A DNA stretch of 53,661 bases. Origin: Myxococcales bacterium (GTDB lineage Bacteria > Myxococcota_A > Polyangia > Polyangiales > Polyangiaceae). Made by a program: the position numbers and the translations under genes. Below, piece by piece: positions 16,158-25,523 of the stretch. Positions within the stretch are counted from its first letter, which is position 1, and the number at the start of each line of letters is the position of its first letter. The stretch lies in NCBI GenBank assembly GCA_016794325.1, contig JAEUKG010000192.1, forward strand, positions 1 to 53,661, read 5' to 3'. The notes under the pieces are model-generated. The model saw only the letters and a program-made list of their open reading frames with translations, searched no databases and was not told where the DNA came from.

Positions 16158-17414
16158 TCAGCGCGCGACCTTGGCGCGATCGAGCATCGCGTGCAGGAGC
16201 ACGTTGCAGCCCGCCTCGAGGTGCTCCGGCTTCGCGTCCTCGATCTCGTTGTGGCTGATGCCGTCCTTGCAGGGGACGAAGATCATGCCCGCCGGCGCGA
16301 GGCGCGCCATGTACACCGCGTCGTGACCGGCGCCGGAGACGGCGTCCATCATCGAATACCCGAACGATTTTGCGGCCTTCGACACCGCGTCGACGCACCC
16401 CTTCTCGAACGGGCACGGCGGGAAATACGACACCTGCTCGATGGTGATCGTGAGCCCCGTCTCCTTGGCCGTCTTCTCCACGAAGGCGCGGATCTCCTTG
16501 TCCATCGTGTCGAGGCGCTCGTCGTCGACGTTGCGGAGGTCGATCGAGAACTTCACCTGCCCGGGGATGACGTTGCGGCTGTTCGGGAAGCACTGGACGA
16601 AGCCGACGGTGCCGCGCCCGTAGGGCGGGTAGCGGTGCGCGATGGCGACCGTCTCCTGCATGATGCGCGTCGCGACCTGCAGCGCGTCCTTGCGGAGCGC
16701 CATCGGCGTCGGCCCGGCGTGCGCCTCCATGCCCGTCACGACGCAGTCGTACCAGCGGAGCCCGAGCACGCCGGTGACGACGCCGATGGTCTTGCCCGCG
16801 TCCTCGAGGACCGGCCCCTGCTCGATGTGGGCCTCGAAGTAGGCGCCGATCGGGTGCTTGCCCGGCTCCTCGGCGCCCACATATCCGATACGAGATAGCT
16901 CGTCGGCCACCGTCTTGCCCGCCGTGTCCTTGGCGGCGTACGCGTGCTCGAGGGTGAAGGCGCCGGCGAAGACGCCCGAGCCCATCATGACGGGGACGAA
17001 CCGGGAGCCCTCCTCGTTGGTCCAGAAGGCGACCTCGATGGGGGCCTCGGTCTGGATGTTCTTGTCGTTCAGGGTGCGCACGACCTCGAGGCCGGCGAGC
17101 ACGCCGTAGTTGCCGTCGAACTTGCCGCCGGTGGGCTGGGTGTCGATGTGGCTGCCGCACACGATGGGCGGCAGGGCGTCGTTCTTGCCCTTGCGGCGCA
17201 TGAACACGTTGCCGATCTTGTCGGTGGTGATGGTGAGGCCCGCGGCCTTGCCCCAGCCGACGACGAGGTCGCGGCCCTGCTTGTCGAGGTCGCTCAGCGC
17301 GAGCCGGCAGACGCCGCCCTTGGGCGTCGCGCCGATGCTCGCGAGCTCCATCAGGGACCCCCACAGCCGCTTTCCGTCGATCGTGACGAGCTCGCTCTTC
17401 GCAACGTCGTTCAT
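16158..17414 (-). CDS. M20-family Zn-dependent amidohydrolase (N-carbamoyl-L-amino-acid hydrolase/allantoate type)
   Basis: 418 aa. M20/M28-fold amidase of the hydantoinase/carbamoylase group. Metal-binding motifs: GSHIDTQPTGGKFDGNYG, WTNEEGSRF, EAHIEQGP and the C-terminal GAGHDAVY..ISHNEIE. The lid-domain segments VVTGMEAHAGPTPM and RNVIPGQVKFSIDLRN also fit. Probable reaction: hydrolysis of an N-carbamoyl amino acid, a ureido acid such as allantoate, or beta-ureidopropionate; sequence alone does not fix the substrate. The ATG at 17414 has AAAGGTGG about 8 bp upstream. No pyrimidine or purine degradation genes are adjacent. The site at 16882-16898 is an A/T-rich codon island with the TATCC-N9-TAG motif. 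Confidence 0.9.
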   Translation of the reverse strand: MNDVAKSELVTIDGKRLWGSLMELASIGATPKGGVCRLALSDLDKQGRDLVVGWGKAAGLTITTDKIGNVFMRRKGKNDALPPIVCGSHIDTQPTGGKFDGNYGVLAGLEVVRTLNDKNIQTEAPIEVAFWTNEEGSRFVPVMMGSGVFAGAFTLEHAYAAKDTAGKTVADELSRIGYVGAEEPGKHPIGAYFEAHIEQGPVLEDAGKTIGVVTGVLGLRWYDCVVTGMEAHAGPTPMALRKDALQVATRIMQETVAIAHRYPPYGRGTVGFVQCFPNSRNVIPGQVKFSIDLRNVDDERLDTMDKEIRAFVEKTAKETGLTITIEQVSYFPPCPFEKGCVDAVSKAAKSFGYSMMDAVSGAGHDAVYMARLAPAGMIFVPCKDGISHNEIEDAKPEHLEAGCNVLLHAMLDRAKVAR

Positions 17415-17480
17415 CGGTTCCACCTTTCGGAGAGCGGCCATGATATCGCCGTTCGGCCCGCGAGGGCGATAGGCCTCGGT

Positions 17481-18206
17481 TCAGCGGCCGGCGAGCCAGC
17501 GGACGGCCGGATCGCTCGCCACCCCGACGTGCTCGAAGCCGGGGATCACGAGCTCCCGCACCGCCGCCAGGACCACCTCGCGGGTGCGCTCCGGGCCGAG
17601 GTGGCCGTGGGCGGGGCACGCCGGGGTCGGGTCGTCGAGCCAGCGCGGCGCGTTCGCCTCGAGCAGCGCCGGGAGCCACGCGGCGAGGGCGTCCTTGCGG
17701 GACGCGGGGAGCGACGCGAGGTACGCCCACCCCAGGCGCGCGTGCCGGATCTCGTCGGCGAGGTGGGCGCGGTTCGTCTCGACCGCGAGGGGCGCGGTCG
17801 AGGCCTCGAGGCAGGCGCCGAGCCAGGCCGTGGCGACCGTCTCGTTGAGGCAACACATGCCCGTCACGAGCAGCGCGTCCTCGAGCGCGGGATCGCCGGC
17901 GCCGAACAGCGGGAGCGGCGCGGCGACCTCGCCGGGGCCCGGCAGCTCCCGGCCCGCGTAAATACATGCATTTTGCATACAAATGGCCGCGTGCCGGCGC
18001 TCGTCGGCGGCGCTCGCGGCGAGATCGCGGAGCACGACGTCGGGCGCGCCCGACGCCGCGAGCCGCGGCAACATCGCCGAGAACGCGATCCCCACCTCGA
18101 GCTCGCTCCGCGCCCGCGCTCGCCAGTGCTCGCCGAGCTGCGCGCGGAGCGCCGGATCGAGCTCGGCCACCGAGGGATCGACGACGGGGGCGCCGGACGA
18201 CGGCAT
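17481..18206 (-). CDS. Ferritin-like diiron protein
   Basis: 241 aa, mostly helical. The diiron ligand pattern can be traced: E37 (SELEVGIAF), E69-x-x-H72 (DERRH), E122 (LNETVATAW) and E152-x-x-H155 (DEIRH), that is, two E..ExxH half-sites. This matches ferritin-like oxidases or oxygenases rather than a storage ferritin; the substrate is unknown. Its ATG overlaps the stop codon of the upstream lipoprotein gene by one base, so the two are translationally coupled. Eight consecutive residues around 17957-17980 (ICMQNACIY) use A/T-rich codons in a gene otherwise close to 100% GC3; this island contains TGCATTTTGCA. Confidence 0.82.
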   Translation of the reverse strand: MPSSGAPVVDPSVAELDPALRAQLGEHWRARARSELEVGIAFSAMLPRLAASGAPDVVLRDLAASAADERRHAAICMQNACIYAGRELPGPGEVAAPLPLFGAGDPALEDALLVTGMCCLNETVATAWLGACLEASTAPLAVETNRAHLADEIRHARLGWAYLASLPASRKDALAAWLPALLEANAPRWLDDPTPACPAHGHLGPERTREVVLAAVRELVIPGFEHVGVASDPAVRWLAGR

Positions 18207-18523
18207 CAGCGGATGTAGTAGCAGGGCGGCACCGGCCGCTCCGAGCCTGGCGGGCAGCCGCCGTCGGGGCGAGGGCGCGCGCCCGCGTCTTGCGGCGACG
18301 GCGCGCCCGCGTCTCGGGACGGCGGCGCGGACGCGCCGGGCGCCGCCGCCTCGTTTGCGCCTCGGCCCCCCGTCGCGTCGACCGCCGGGAGGACGGGAGG
18401 CGCGGCGGCGTCGCCGTCGGGCGCCGCCATCGGGACCTCACGCGTCGGCGCCGGCTGGCAGCCGACGAGGGCGGCGCCGGAGACGACGACGGCGTGGAAG
18501 AGGCGGGCAGGTCGGAACGCCAC
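18206..18523 (-). CDS. Small Pro/Ala-rich lipoprotein, coupled to ferritin-like gene
   Basis: 105 aa from GTG 18523. Signal peptide with lipobox ALVGC, then a low-complexity Ala/Pro/Gly/Asp-rich body and a short C-terminal CPPGSERPVPPCYYIR segment with two Cys. That Cys-containing tail resembles the ends of other small myxobacterial lipoproteins. No enzymatic domain. Its stop overlaps the ferritin-like start codon by one base, indicating one operon. The start is inferred from the signal peptide; no ATG is available in frame. Confidence 0.6.
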   Translation of the reverse strand: MAFRPARLFHAVVVSGAALVGCQPAPTREVPMAAPDGDAAAPPVLPAVDATGGRGANEAAAPGASAPPSRDAGAPSPQDAGARPRPDGGCPPGSERPVPPCYYIR

Positions 18524-18567
18524 GGAGCGAGCATACCACCGCGCCCGCGCGGCGCCCGCCGCGGCGA

Positions 18568-19722
18568 TCAGCGCGCGACGGCCTCGACGAGGCTCACGGT
18601 GGGGAACGGGAAGGTCCGCGCCGGCGCGAAGCCCGTCGCCTCGAAGAGCTCGTGCAGCTCGGCGCGGCTGCGCTCGCGGCCCCGGCACACCATCATCATC
18701 TGGAGGTCGGCGCGGGTGCCGAGCGGGTCGCGCGAGTTCTTCTCGACCAAGGACTCGCAGACGAGGAGCCGCTGCCCCGGCTGCATCGCCCGGCGCACGA
18801 CGCGCAAGATGACGCGACAGGTGTCGTCGTCCCAGTCGTGGAGGATGTTCTTGAGGACGTAGAGGTCGGCGCCCGACGGCACGCGCTCGAAGAAGCTGCC
18901 CGGCGCGAGCTCGACGCGGTGCGCGACCCCGCGCTCGGCGAGGAGCTGCCGGGCCGACTCGCAGACCCCGGCGGCGTCGCACAAGACCCCGCGCAGGTGC
19001 GCGTGGCGCTTCAGGATTTCGCTGAGGAGCGTGCCGCGACCGCCGCCGACGTCGCACACGCGCGCCACATCCTCGAAGGGATAGAGCCGCGCGACGACGG
19101 GCGCGTCGACGCGGGTGATGCCCATCATCGCGTGCGCGAAGATCTCGCGCTCGTCGGGGTGGGCGTCGAACCACTCCCACACCGTCTTGCCGTGCACGTG
19201 CTCGAACGAGCTCTCGCCCGTCTCGAGCGTGTGGGCGCACGCGAGCCACGCCTCGGCGTTGCTCGGCGAGGTGAAGTAGATCGCCATCTCGCGGGTCCGC
19301 TCGTCCGTCCCCGAGCGGAGCGCCCGGGAGAGGCGGTTGTTCTCGAATCGACCGTCGGCGCGGAGGGTGAACACCCCCGACGCCGCGAGCGCCCGGAGCG
19401 CGCGGTGGGTCGCGTCGGCGTCGAGGCCGCGCGCCTCCGCGACCGCGGCGGCGTCGAGGGGCCCGCGCTCCTCGAGGAGGTCGGCGACGTCGGCGCGGGC
19501 GATCGCGCCGAAGAGCGCCCCCTCGGCGATGGCCGTCGCGCGGTCGAAGACGACGAGCTCCGGCGGGCTCAGGCGATCGGTGAGCCGCCGCAGGAGCGAG
19601 CGGGCGCGCAGGCCGACGCGGATCGCGAGCGCGGGCGGAGCGCCGGGGAAGGGCGCGACGGCGGCGCGGGTCTTCGAAGGCGACGGCAGAGGGCGGCGCG
19701 GATCGCGAGTCGCGGCGGTCAT
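18568..19722 (-). CDS. SAM-dependent O-methyltransferase (COMT-like, Methyltransf_2)
   Basis: 384 aa. An N-terminal winged-helix dimerisation region (AIAEGALFGAIARADVADLL, ALRALAASGVFTL, FENNRLSRALRSG) precedes a Rossmann methyltransferase domain with SAM motif VCDVGGGRGTLL and the catalytic-His motif KNILHDWDDDTC. This is the class of small-molecule O-methyltransferases seen with plant caffeate enzymes and bacterial polyketide tailoring. There is no biosynthetic cluster around it, so the acceptor substrate is unknown. The ATG at 19722 starts an Arg/Pro-rich leader of about 30 residues. The lipoprotein and ferritin-like genes follow 44 bp downstream on the same strand. Confidence 0.9.
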   Translation of the reverse strand: MTAATRDPRRPLPSPSKTRAAVAPFPGAPPALAIRVGLRARSLLRRLTDRLSPPELVVFDRATAIAEGALFGAIARADVADLLEERGPLDAAAVAEARGLDADATHRALRALAASGVFTLRADGRFENNRLSRALRSGTDERTREMAIYFTSPSNAEAWLACAHTLETGESSFEHVHGKTVWEWFDAHPDEREIFAHAMMGITRVDAPVVARLYPFEDVARVCDVGGGRGTLLSEILKRHAHLRGVLCDAAGVCESARQLLAERGVAHRVELAPGSFFERVPSGADLYVLKNILHDWDDDTCRVILRVVRRAMQPGQRLLVCESLVEKNSRDPLGTRADLQMMMVCRGRERSRAELHELFEATGFAPARTFPFPTVSLVEAVAR

Positions 19723-19810
19723 GAGGACGGAGCGTACACCCGCCCGCCGCGAGAGGAGCGGGCGCCGCCGACGGTGGCGCGGACGGCCCGGCCACCCGCG
19801 GGGGCGCTCC

Positions 19811-20089
19811 TCAGCGGCGGGCGAAGCGCCGGAGCTCGCGCACGGTGGCCGTGCAGCGCCGCAGCGCCTGCTGCACGTCCCGGATCGACTGGAGGATCTC
19901 CGCCTTGCGGATCAGGTCCTCCGTCGAGAGGCTCGCGACCTCGCGCTCGAGGACCTCGGTGTTGGTCCAGGCGACGGCGAGCGGGTCGCTCAGGCCGGCG
20001 ATGGCCCAGGCGGCGACGGAGCGCTCGTCGCCGCGGGTCTCGGACGTGAGCGTCTCGCGCATGGAGAGAGCGATGTCTTCGAGGTCCAC
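19811..20089 (-). CDS. Small conserved-looking helical protein
   Basis: About 92 aa if started at GTG 20089 ([14 protein letters not shown]), or 83 aa from ATG 20062. The sequence is strongly helical and charged with no membrane segment ([20 protein letters not shown]). I do not recognise a family. Codon use is that of a real gene (high GC3), and the upstream open frame looks non-coding. The 184 bp between this gene and the divergent yjbQ-like gene (20090-20273) hold nothing else visible. Confidence 0.55.
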   Translation of the reverse strand: MDLEDIALSMRETLTSETRGDERSVAAWAIAGLSDPLAVAWTNTEVLEREVASLSTEDLIRKAEILQSIRDVQQALRRCTATVRELRRFARR

Positions 20090-20273
20090 GCCCGGAGGCA
20101 GTGCAAGCCCCGTGCGCGCCTCGTCCCTGGGATTGCCCTGGAGTTTCGCGGGGCTCTGGGCGCGACCGATGCTGCGTCGCTGCATCACTTCCCGCCCAAG
20201 GCCGCCCCGGCGGGCGGGTCCTACGTGGGGCCGGCGGCGCGCTGCCGGGCCCGTGCGGTACGCTCGGGGGACG

Positions 20274-20687
20274 ATGCGGACGCACACCGAGTACTTCGTG
20301 TTCCACACCAAGAAGAAGCGCGAGCTCGTGCACCTCACGCCGAGGCTCGAGAAGGTGCTCGAGGTGAGCGGCATCCGTGAGGGGATGATGTTGGTCTCGG
20401 CGATGCACATCACCGCGGGGGTCTTCGTGAACGACAACGAGCCAGGCCTGCACGAGGACATCTGGAAGTGGCTGGAGGGGATCGCGCCGTTTCGTGCAGA
20501 CTACAAGCACCACGACACCGGAGAAGACAACGGCGACGCGCACCTCAAGTCGATGCTCGTCCACCACGAGGTCATCGTGCCCATCACCGCGGGGCGGCTC
20601 GACCTCGGCACCTGGCAGCGGGTCTTCTACGCCGAGTTCGACGGCCAGCGCGACAAGCGCCTCATCGTGAAGGTGATGGGAGCGTGA
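20274..20687 (+). CDS. yjbQ: YjbQ/UPF0047-family protein
   Basis: 137 aa, the full length of the family. Characteristic segments: [36 protein letters not shown], the [18 protein letters not shown] region with conserved His/Asp and Asn, and [19 protein letters not shown]. Members have been reported to have secondary thiamine-phosphate synthase activity; the physiological role is not settled. The ATG at 20274 is internal to a GGGGGACG context. The last four bases are GTGA, shared with the start of the next gene, so the two are translationally coupled. Codons CGT GCA GAC TAC at 20494-20505 hold a TGYA-N3-TRCA motif. Confidence 0.9.
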   Translation: MRTHTEYFVFHTKKKRELVHLTPRLEKVLEVSGIREGMMLVSAMHITAGVFVNDNEPGLHEDIWKWLEGIAPFRADYKHHDTGEDNGDAHLKSMLVHHEVIVPITAGRLDLGTWQRVFYAEFDGQRDKRLIVKVMGA

Positions 20688-22054
20688 GCGCCGCGCGCCT
20701 CGCGTGGGTTGCGGCGCTCGCGGGCGCGCTCGGGTGCTCCCCGGCGGTGTCGGGCGCGCGGCCGAGCGCGAGCGCGCCCGCCGACGAGGACTCGGAGGCC
20801 GCCCGCTCGGGCTTCCACGCGGCGGAGAAGGACGTGATCGTGGGCCTCTGCGCGGTGGACCGCCGGCTCGCCCAGCGCATGCGGCGCACCCCCACCGAGA
20901 AGGACCTCGGCGCGATCGGCATGCGGGTGATCCTGGCCGAAGACGTCGGCGCGGAGATCGTGGACGGCGCGATCGACCCGTTCTCGTTCGACGCCCGGCG
21001 GGCGGCGCTCGACGAGCTCCTCGCGCGGGCGCGGGCGGCGCCGACCACCAAATCGACGCGCCTCGACCACGAGCTCCTCGTGCGCCTGGTGGAGGCCGAG
21101 CGCCACCGGGTCGACGAGGAGCGGAACCTACCGTTTTCGGCGAGCGCGCTGGTCGACGCGATGGTCAAGACCTGGGTGCCGCCGCAGCGCGCCGGCGACC
21201 TCGCGCGCAAGGACGCCCTGCTCGCGCGGAGGCTCTCGCAGATCGAGGCCTCGGTCCGGGAGAAGACGCTGCCCGAGCCGCGGCGCACCGAGCTCGACGA
21301 CGCGCTCGACGGGGTCGAGGCCATCGTCGGCACCGCGCCGTTCGTCGCGAGCGCGGCGGCGCTCTCGAGGCTCCGCGACGCCCTCGGCGAGTCGCACCCG
21401 CGCGGCTCGACGAGCTGGGACGAGCTCCGAGCCGGGGCCGCCCACCACCTCGGGGTCACCCTCCCCCAACCCGAGGTGCTCGACGCGCGCTTCGCCCGCG
21501 CCGAGGCGGAGCTGCGGGTCGCCATCCGCGCGCGCGCGTCGAAGCTCGCCGACACCGACGAGCGCGCGCTCGAGCGCAAGGCGGGCACCCTCCTCCTCGG
21601 CGACGGGGCGTGCCGCTTCGACGTCCCGGCGGAGGCGGTGGGCGTGCGGAGCGTCGGGCCGCCGCCCGAGCGGCTCGCCGGTTGCCACCTCGTGCGCCAG
21701 GTGATGGCGGCGCGCTCGCCCGAGGACGAGCTCCTTGCACTCTACATCATTCACGATCACCTCGCGCTCGCCCGGTGGGCGATCGGCGGCGCGGCGAGCC
21801 CCGACCGCTCGCCGCACCCGTGGGCGGGGTCGGTGCCGATGGAGCGCGAGGAGCGGCTCAGCCGGGCCGCCCGGTCGCGCCCGGTGGCCGCCCTCGGCGC
21901 GGGGCTGATGGCCGAGCTCCTGTGGGCCGCCGGCCCCGCCGGGGTGCGCGGGGTGGCGCAGGCCTGGAGCGAGTTCGGCGACGCCCCGCTCGACGTCGTC
22001 GAGCGCGAGATCGTGACGAGCGCGAACGCTGTTCCGCGGCCGCGAAATAGGTGA
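20684..22054 (+). CDS. Uncharacterised lipoprotein
   Basis: 456 aa from GTG 20684, overlapping the yjbQ stop by 4 bp. Signal peptide with lipobox ALGC near residue 18. The body is helical and charged and resembles the peptidase-like or DUF885-type helical proteins only loosely; I do not assign a family. Recognisable features are [20 protein letters not shown], a mid-segment with [16 protein letters not shown], and a more conserved-looking [19 protein letters not shown]. The overlap suggests regulated co-expression with yjbQ. The LALYII codons (CTT GCA CTC TAC ATC ATT) at 21734-21748 are an A/T-rich island. Confidence 0.72.
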   Translation: MSAARLAWVAALAGALGCSPAVSGARPSASAPADEDSEAARSGFHAAEKDVIVGLCAVDRRLAQRMRRTPTEKDLGAIGMRVILAEDVGAEIVDGAIDPFSFDARRAALDELLARARAAPTTKSTRLDHELLVRLVEAERHRVDEERNLPFSASALVDAMVKTWVPPQRAGDLARKDALLARRLSQIEASVREKTLPEPRRTELDDALDGVEAIVGTAPFVASAAALSRLRDALGESHPRGSTSWDELRAGAAHHLGVTLPQPEVLDARFARAEAELRVAIRARASKLADTDERALERKAGTLLLGDGACRFDVPAEAVGVRSVGPPPERLAGCHLVRQVMAARSPEDELLALYIIHDHLALARWAIGGAASPDRSPHPWAGSVPMEREERLSRAARSRPVAALGAGLMAELLWAAGPAGVRGVAQAWSEFGDAPLDVVEREIVTSANAVPRPRNR

Positions 22055-22064
22055 TGATGGGCGC

Positions 22065-22559
22065 ATGAAGCGGCTCACCCTGGGTATGGATGCGTGCGTA
22101 GAGACCCTGGCGCTCCTCATCGCCATCGCCTGGGCCGACGGCAAGCTCGAGGATCGCGAGAAGGAGGGCGTGAAGAGCGCCGCCTCCGTGCTCAACCTCA
22201 CCAAAGAGATGCGCGACCGCCTCGACGGCCTCCTCGAGAAGCCGATGCCGATCGACCAGCTCCTCGTCGAGAGCCTGAGCAGCAAGGAGCGCGCGTTTGC
22301 CTACGTCGCCGCCGCGTGGATGACGGGCGTCGACGACGACGTGGATCCGAAGGAGGTCGCGATGCTCGACGAGGCGGCAGGCCTCTTCGGCTTCGACGAC
22401 GCGACCAAGCGCGAGCTCACCCAGATCGCGCGCGACCTCGAGCCGCTGCGGAAGAAGGGCTCGGAGGCGGACTGGGCGAGCGAGCTCATCGCCCTCTTCA
22501 AGGCGATCCCGCCGCGCGTCGAGCGCGTGAGCGGCGACGTCGAGGTCGTGTTCGGCTGA
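22065..22559 (+). CDS. TerB-like helical protein
   Basis: 164 aa, all helical. Two acidic helix-loop motifs resemble the TerB/DjlA metal-binding fold: LLIAIAWADGKLEDREKEGV and the related AAWMTGVDDDVDPKEVAML. TerB-domain proteins are linked to tellurite and stress responses and often sit at the membrane; here no membrane segment is present. It starts 10 bp after the lipoprotein gene on the same strand, so yjbQ, the lipoprotein gene and this gene may form one operon. It ends 19 bp from the convergent aldolase-like gene. Confidence 0.75.
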   Translation: MKRLTLGMDACVETLALLIAIAWADGKLEDREKEGVKSAASVLNLTKEMRDRLDGLLEKPMPIDQLLVESLSSKERAFAYVAAAWMTGVDDDVDPKEVAMLDEAAGLFGFDDATKRELTQIARDLEPLRKKGSEADWASELIALFKAIPPRVERVSGDVEVVFG

Positions 22560-22578
22560 CGGCCCGACGCGCGGCCGA

Positions 22579-23799
22579 TCAGAAGAAGCAAGCGCCGAGG
22601 CCGCGGTAGGTCGAGGCGCGGCCGACGACGCGGCCGGCGGACACGAGAAGAACCTCCGAGAATCGCTCGGCGATTTCGCCCGCTTTGGCGTGGCGGAACA
22701 CGACCGGGGCGCCGAGCGCGAGCGGCGCTCGGGAGGGCGGCTCGCGCACCGGCGTCTGCACCTCGCCCGCCATCTCCATGGGCAAGAGCGTGAGCCCCGA
22801 GGGGAGCCACGGGAGCGGCGCCTTGTCGCGGCCCGGCGGCCCGGAGGCGACGTACCCGCCCCCGAGGCAGGTGACGACGTCGCGCGTCGCGCGGCGCGTG
22901 ACCTCGAGCGCGAAGAAGCACGACGGCTCGAGGCTCCGAACGAGCGCGCTCTCGTAGCCGTCGAAGAGGTGCGGCTTGAAGAGCGCGGAGCCCGCGGTGG
23001 TCTCGGTGACTCCCGTCGCCGGTGACGTCACCTCGAGCGAGCCGGTCCCGCCGCCGTTGACGAGGTCGAGCTCGAAGCCAGCCTCGCGGAGGGCGGCGAC
23101 GATCGCGCGCCGGCGCGCCGCGAGCTCGCGCATGCTGGCGCGCTTGAGCAGCGCCTTGGCGAGCCGGAGCGCGCGGCCGTCTTCGGGAGCGGCGTCGGGG
23201 AGCCCGGCGATCTGGGCCTCGTAGCCGAGGAGGCCGACGAGCTCGGCCCCTCCGCACGCGCGGGCGTGCCGCGCGAGCGCGACCACGTCGGCCGGGGTCG
23301 CGAGGGGCGAGCGGCGGACGCCGACGTGGACGCGATCGCCGAGCGCGCGCAGGCTCATGTCGACGCAGGCGACGAGGCGGACGGTGACGCCGCGCGCGCG
23401 GGCCGCCTCCGACCAGCGCGTGACCGCGAGCGGGTCGTCGACGGCGACGGCGATCGAGCGCCCGCGCTCGAGAGCGCGGAAGACGTGCTCGAGGTCGCGC
23501 TCCTGCCACACCGGGTACGCGAGGAGGAGGTCGTCGACCCCGCGCTCGGCGAGGAGGGCCGCCTCGGCGGCCGAGTAGGCCATGACGCCGCGCAAATACG
23601 GAGCCCCGCGCTCGAGAGCGCGGGCCAGGAGATCGGGCACGCGGAGGCTCTTCGAGGCGAGGCGAGCGGTGATGCCGTGGCCGCGCGCCGCCGCCGCGAC
23701 CCGCTCGACGTTGCGATCGAACGCGTCGAGATCGACGAACAGCGCCGGCAGGGGCTCCCCCGAGAGCGCGCGGACGACGTCGGCGTACGAGAGGGGCAT
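22579..23799 (-). CDS. PLP-dependent fold-type III amino acid aldolase/deaminase (D-threonine aldolase-like)
   Basis: 406 aa. N-terminal alanine-racemase-type TIM barrel: PALFVDLDAFDRNVERV then ITARLASKSLRVP with the PLP lysine at K50. Further blocks (LLAYPVWQERDLEHV, VACVDMSLRALGDRVHVGV, VNGGGTGSLE) and a C-terminal beta domain with TCLGGGYVASGPPGRDKAP. This matches the amino acid aldolase/deaminase group (D-threonine aldolase, D-serine dehydratase relatives). Substrate and cofactor metal cannot be fixed by sequence. Start at the ATG at 23799. It is convergent with the TerB-like gene; the next gene upstream ends 39 bp away on the same strand. Confidence 0.86.
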   Translation of the reverse strand: MPLSYADVVRALSGEPLPALFVDLDAFDRNVERVAAAARGHGITARLASKSLRVPDLLARALERGAPYLRGVMAYSAAEAALLAERGVDDLLLAYPVWQERDLEHVFRALERGRSIAVAVDDPLAVTRWSEAARARGVTVRLVACVDMSLRALGDRVHVGVRRSPLATPADVVALARHARACGGAELVGLLGYEAQIAGLPDAAPEDGRALRLAKALLKRASMRELAARRRAIVAALREAGFELDLVNGGGTGSLEVTSPATGVTETTAGSALFKPHLFDGYESALVRSLEPSCFFALEVTRRATRDVVTCLGGGYVASGPPGRDKAPLPWLPSGLTLLPMEMAGEVQTPVREPPSRAPLALGAPVVFRHAKAGEIAERFSEVLLVSAGRVVGRASTYRGLGACFF

Positions 23800-23838
23800 C
23801 GCCCCCTACCGTACTCGACGGGCGCGCCCGTGCGCACC

Positions 23839-24258
23839 TCACTCGCGGTGGTAGGAGAGGCGGCACGTCGCCATCGCGCGGCACATCACGAGGTTCGGAT
23901 CGTTGGTCGGGTTGTACCAGGGCGCGATCTCGTCGCCCTTCAGGCAGCTCAGCTGGTAGATGCCCACGCCGTCGACGGTGCACCACTCTCGGCCGACCCG
24001 CAGCGCCTGCGCGCTGCAGTACCCCTGAGCGCGCGCCTCGAGCATGTTGTACGCGGCGGTATAGTCGCTGCCGACCCCGTCCATCGTCGCGGACCCCCTC
24101 GAGCAGTCGAGCGTGGCGGCGCCGCCGCCGCCGCCGATCATCTCGCTCTCGGCCTCGCACATCCACATGTTGCGGAGGCGCACGCGCTCGCCGAGCGAGG
24201 CGAAGCACGTCGACGTGACCGCGCGCGGTCGGCGGCGTCTCAACTCGAGTGCGCGCAT
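23839..24258 (-). CDS. Uncharacterised Cys-containing protein
   Basis: 139 aa if started at ATG 24258; a TTG five codons upstream is also possible. Nine Cys are spread through the chain (CFASLG, MCEAESEM, LDCSRG, YCSAQ, WCTVDG, SCLKGDE, MCRAMATC), a pattern typical of exported disulfide proteins, yet no signal peptide is evident at either start. Either the start is wrong, the gene is degraded at its 5' end, or export is unconventional. I do not recognise a family. The 115 bp between this start and the divergent lipoprotein gene at 24374 contain an inverted repeat GCCGAAT/ATTCGGC (24324-24330 and 24349-24355). Confidence 0.5.
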   Translation of the reverse strand: MRALELRRRRPRAVTSTCFASLGERVRLRNMWMCEAESEMIGGGGGAATLDCSRGSATMDGVGSDYTAAYNMLEARAQGYCSAQALRVGREWCTVDGVGIYQLSCLKGDEIAPWYNPTNDPNLVMCRAMATCRLSYHRE

Positions 24259-24373
24259 GTAGGGAAGGCGCAAGGGCGCGGATCACCGCGGGAATGCTCG
24301 GCACGATCGTTGCGAATGGGCCGGCCGAATCGCGGTTTTCGCCGGCCAATTCGGCGCCGCTTCGAGGTGACCC

Positions 24374-25048
24374 ATGACATTCCGATCCTTGCTCTTCATC
24401 CCCGCGGTCGCCGCCCTCGGCGTCGTCGCGGGCTGCGGCAGCGACAGCGGCACGACCGGCGCGCTCGGCCAGTCGTCGACCACCGCCGACTGCGCTCCCA
24501 ACGACACGGCCTGCCAGAATGACGGGCTCGACGCGCCGCTCGCCGAGGGCGCCACGTTGCCCATCAACGTGCGCATCACCGCCAAGGGCGTGGCCGCGCC
24601 CAAGCTCACGCTCGAGAGCGCGCGCACCGACGTGGTCGCGGTCGACAGCGGGCAGCTCGTCGGCAAGGGCGCCGGCTTCTCGAGCGTGCTCATGCTCGGC
24701 GAGGGCGGCGTGGTGATGGACTTCGTCACGCTCACCGTGGAGAGGCCCGACCGCGTCGAGCTCTATCGCCTCGACGCGAGCGGCGGCGCCGAGCCCTCGC
24801 CGTTGCCGCAGAAGATCCAGCTCGCGCCCGGAGACGACTTCGAGGTCTCGGTCAAGGCGTTCAGCGGCGCGACGCGCCTGCTCGGCGAGCTCGACGGCGG
24901 TTGGTCCCTCGAGGGCAACGCCGCGATGATGCTCGACTCGGGCCGCAAGGGAAGCCGCCGCGTCCGCGCCAAGGCGCCGGGATCGGCTCGGCTCGTGATC
25001 AAGACGTCGTCGTTCGAGAAGTCGCTCGATCTGGAGGTGCTGCCGTGA
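24374..25048 (+). CDS. Lipoprotein with Ig-like (BIG2-type) fold
   Basis: 224 aa. Signal peptide with lipobox VVAGC, short linker with two Cys (DCAPNDTACQ), then two beta-sandwich-like regions: LPINVRITAKGVAAPKLTLE and IQLAPGDDFEVSVKAFSGA. Residues such as VVAVDSGQLVGKGAGFSSV resemble bacterial Ig-like repeats. Probably a surface-exposed structural or adhesive lipoprotein. The ATG at 24374 places the signal correctly. The stop overlaps the next gene by 4 bp (GTGA), so the two lipoproteins are coupled. Confidence 0.75.
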   Translation: MTFRSLLFIPAVAALGVVAGCGSDSGTTGALGQSSTTADCAPNDTACQNDGLDAPLAEGATLPINVRITAKGVAAPKLTLESARTDVVAVDSGQLVGKGAGFSSVLMLGEGGVVMDFVTLTVERPDRVELYRLDASGGAEPSPLPQKIQLAPGDDFEVSVKAFSGATRLLGELDGGWSLEGNAAMMLDSGRKGSRRVRAKAPGSARLVIKTSSFEKSLDLEVLP

Positions 25049-25470
25049 AGCGTTCGTTCGTCCTCTTCGCGGGCATCTCGCTCGCCGCGCTCGCCGGCTG
25101 CGGCAACCCGACCTTCACCCCGCGCACCAACGCGCCCCCGGGCGCGGTCGCCGAGTACTACGAGAACACCGAGACCCAGGGGCGGAGCATCCGGCTGACC
25201 GAGGGCGTCGCGATCGCGATCGAGTGCAGCGACAAGAAGGGCCACCCGTGCTCGCTCGACGGCTCGCGCATGGACGACGAGGGCGTCGCGACCGTGCGCC
25301 GCGCGTACGGCGCCCTCGACCAGAAGCTCGTATATTCGGGGGCGTCGAACAAGTCGTACGAGAACCGCGCCGTGTTCGTCGTCGTCGGGAAGAAGGCCGG
25401 CAAGACCAAGCTGATGGTGCGGACGGGCAACGGCGACGTCGACGTCGAGATCGACATCCGCGCGCGCTGA
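25045..25470 (+). CDS. Lipoprotein, second gene of coupled pair
   Basis: 141 aa from GTG 25045. Signal peptide with lipobox ALAGC followed by a strand-rich body: GVAIAIECSDKKGHPC, VFVVVGKKAGKTKLMVR and VDVEIDI, the last looking like a C-terminal Ig-like strand set (as in BIG2 ends). It may be a partner of the larger lipoprotein at 24374-25048, with which it overlaps by 4 bp. No catalytic motif. The KLVYSG codons near 25328 include GTA TAT, rare in this genome. Confidence 0.72.
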   Translation: MKRSFVLFAGISLAALAGCGNPTFTPRTNAPPGAVAEYYENTETQGRSIRLTEGVAIAIECSDKKGHPCSLDGSRMDDEGVATVRRAYGALDQKLVYSGASNKSYENRAVFVVVGKKAGKTKLMVRTGNGDVDVEIDIRAR

Positions 25471-25523
25471 TCGAGGCAGCGACCCTCGACACACGCCGAC
25501 GCGTTCGCCTACCCTGCTCGGCC

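Noticed and set aside
18568-19722. Part of a natural-product biosynthetic cluster
   Set aside because: The O-methyltransferase stands alone; no synthase, carrier protein or tailoring genes surround it.
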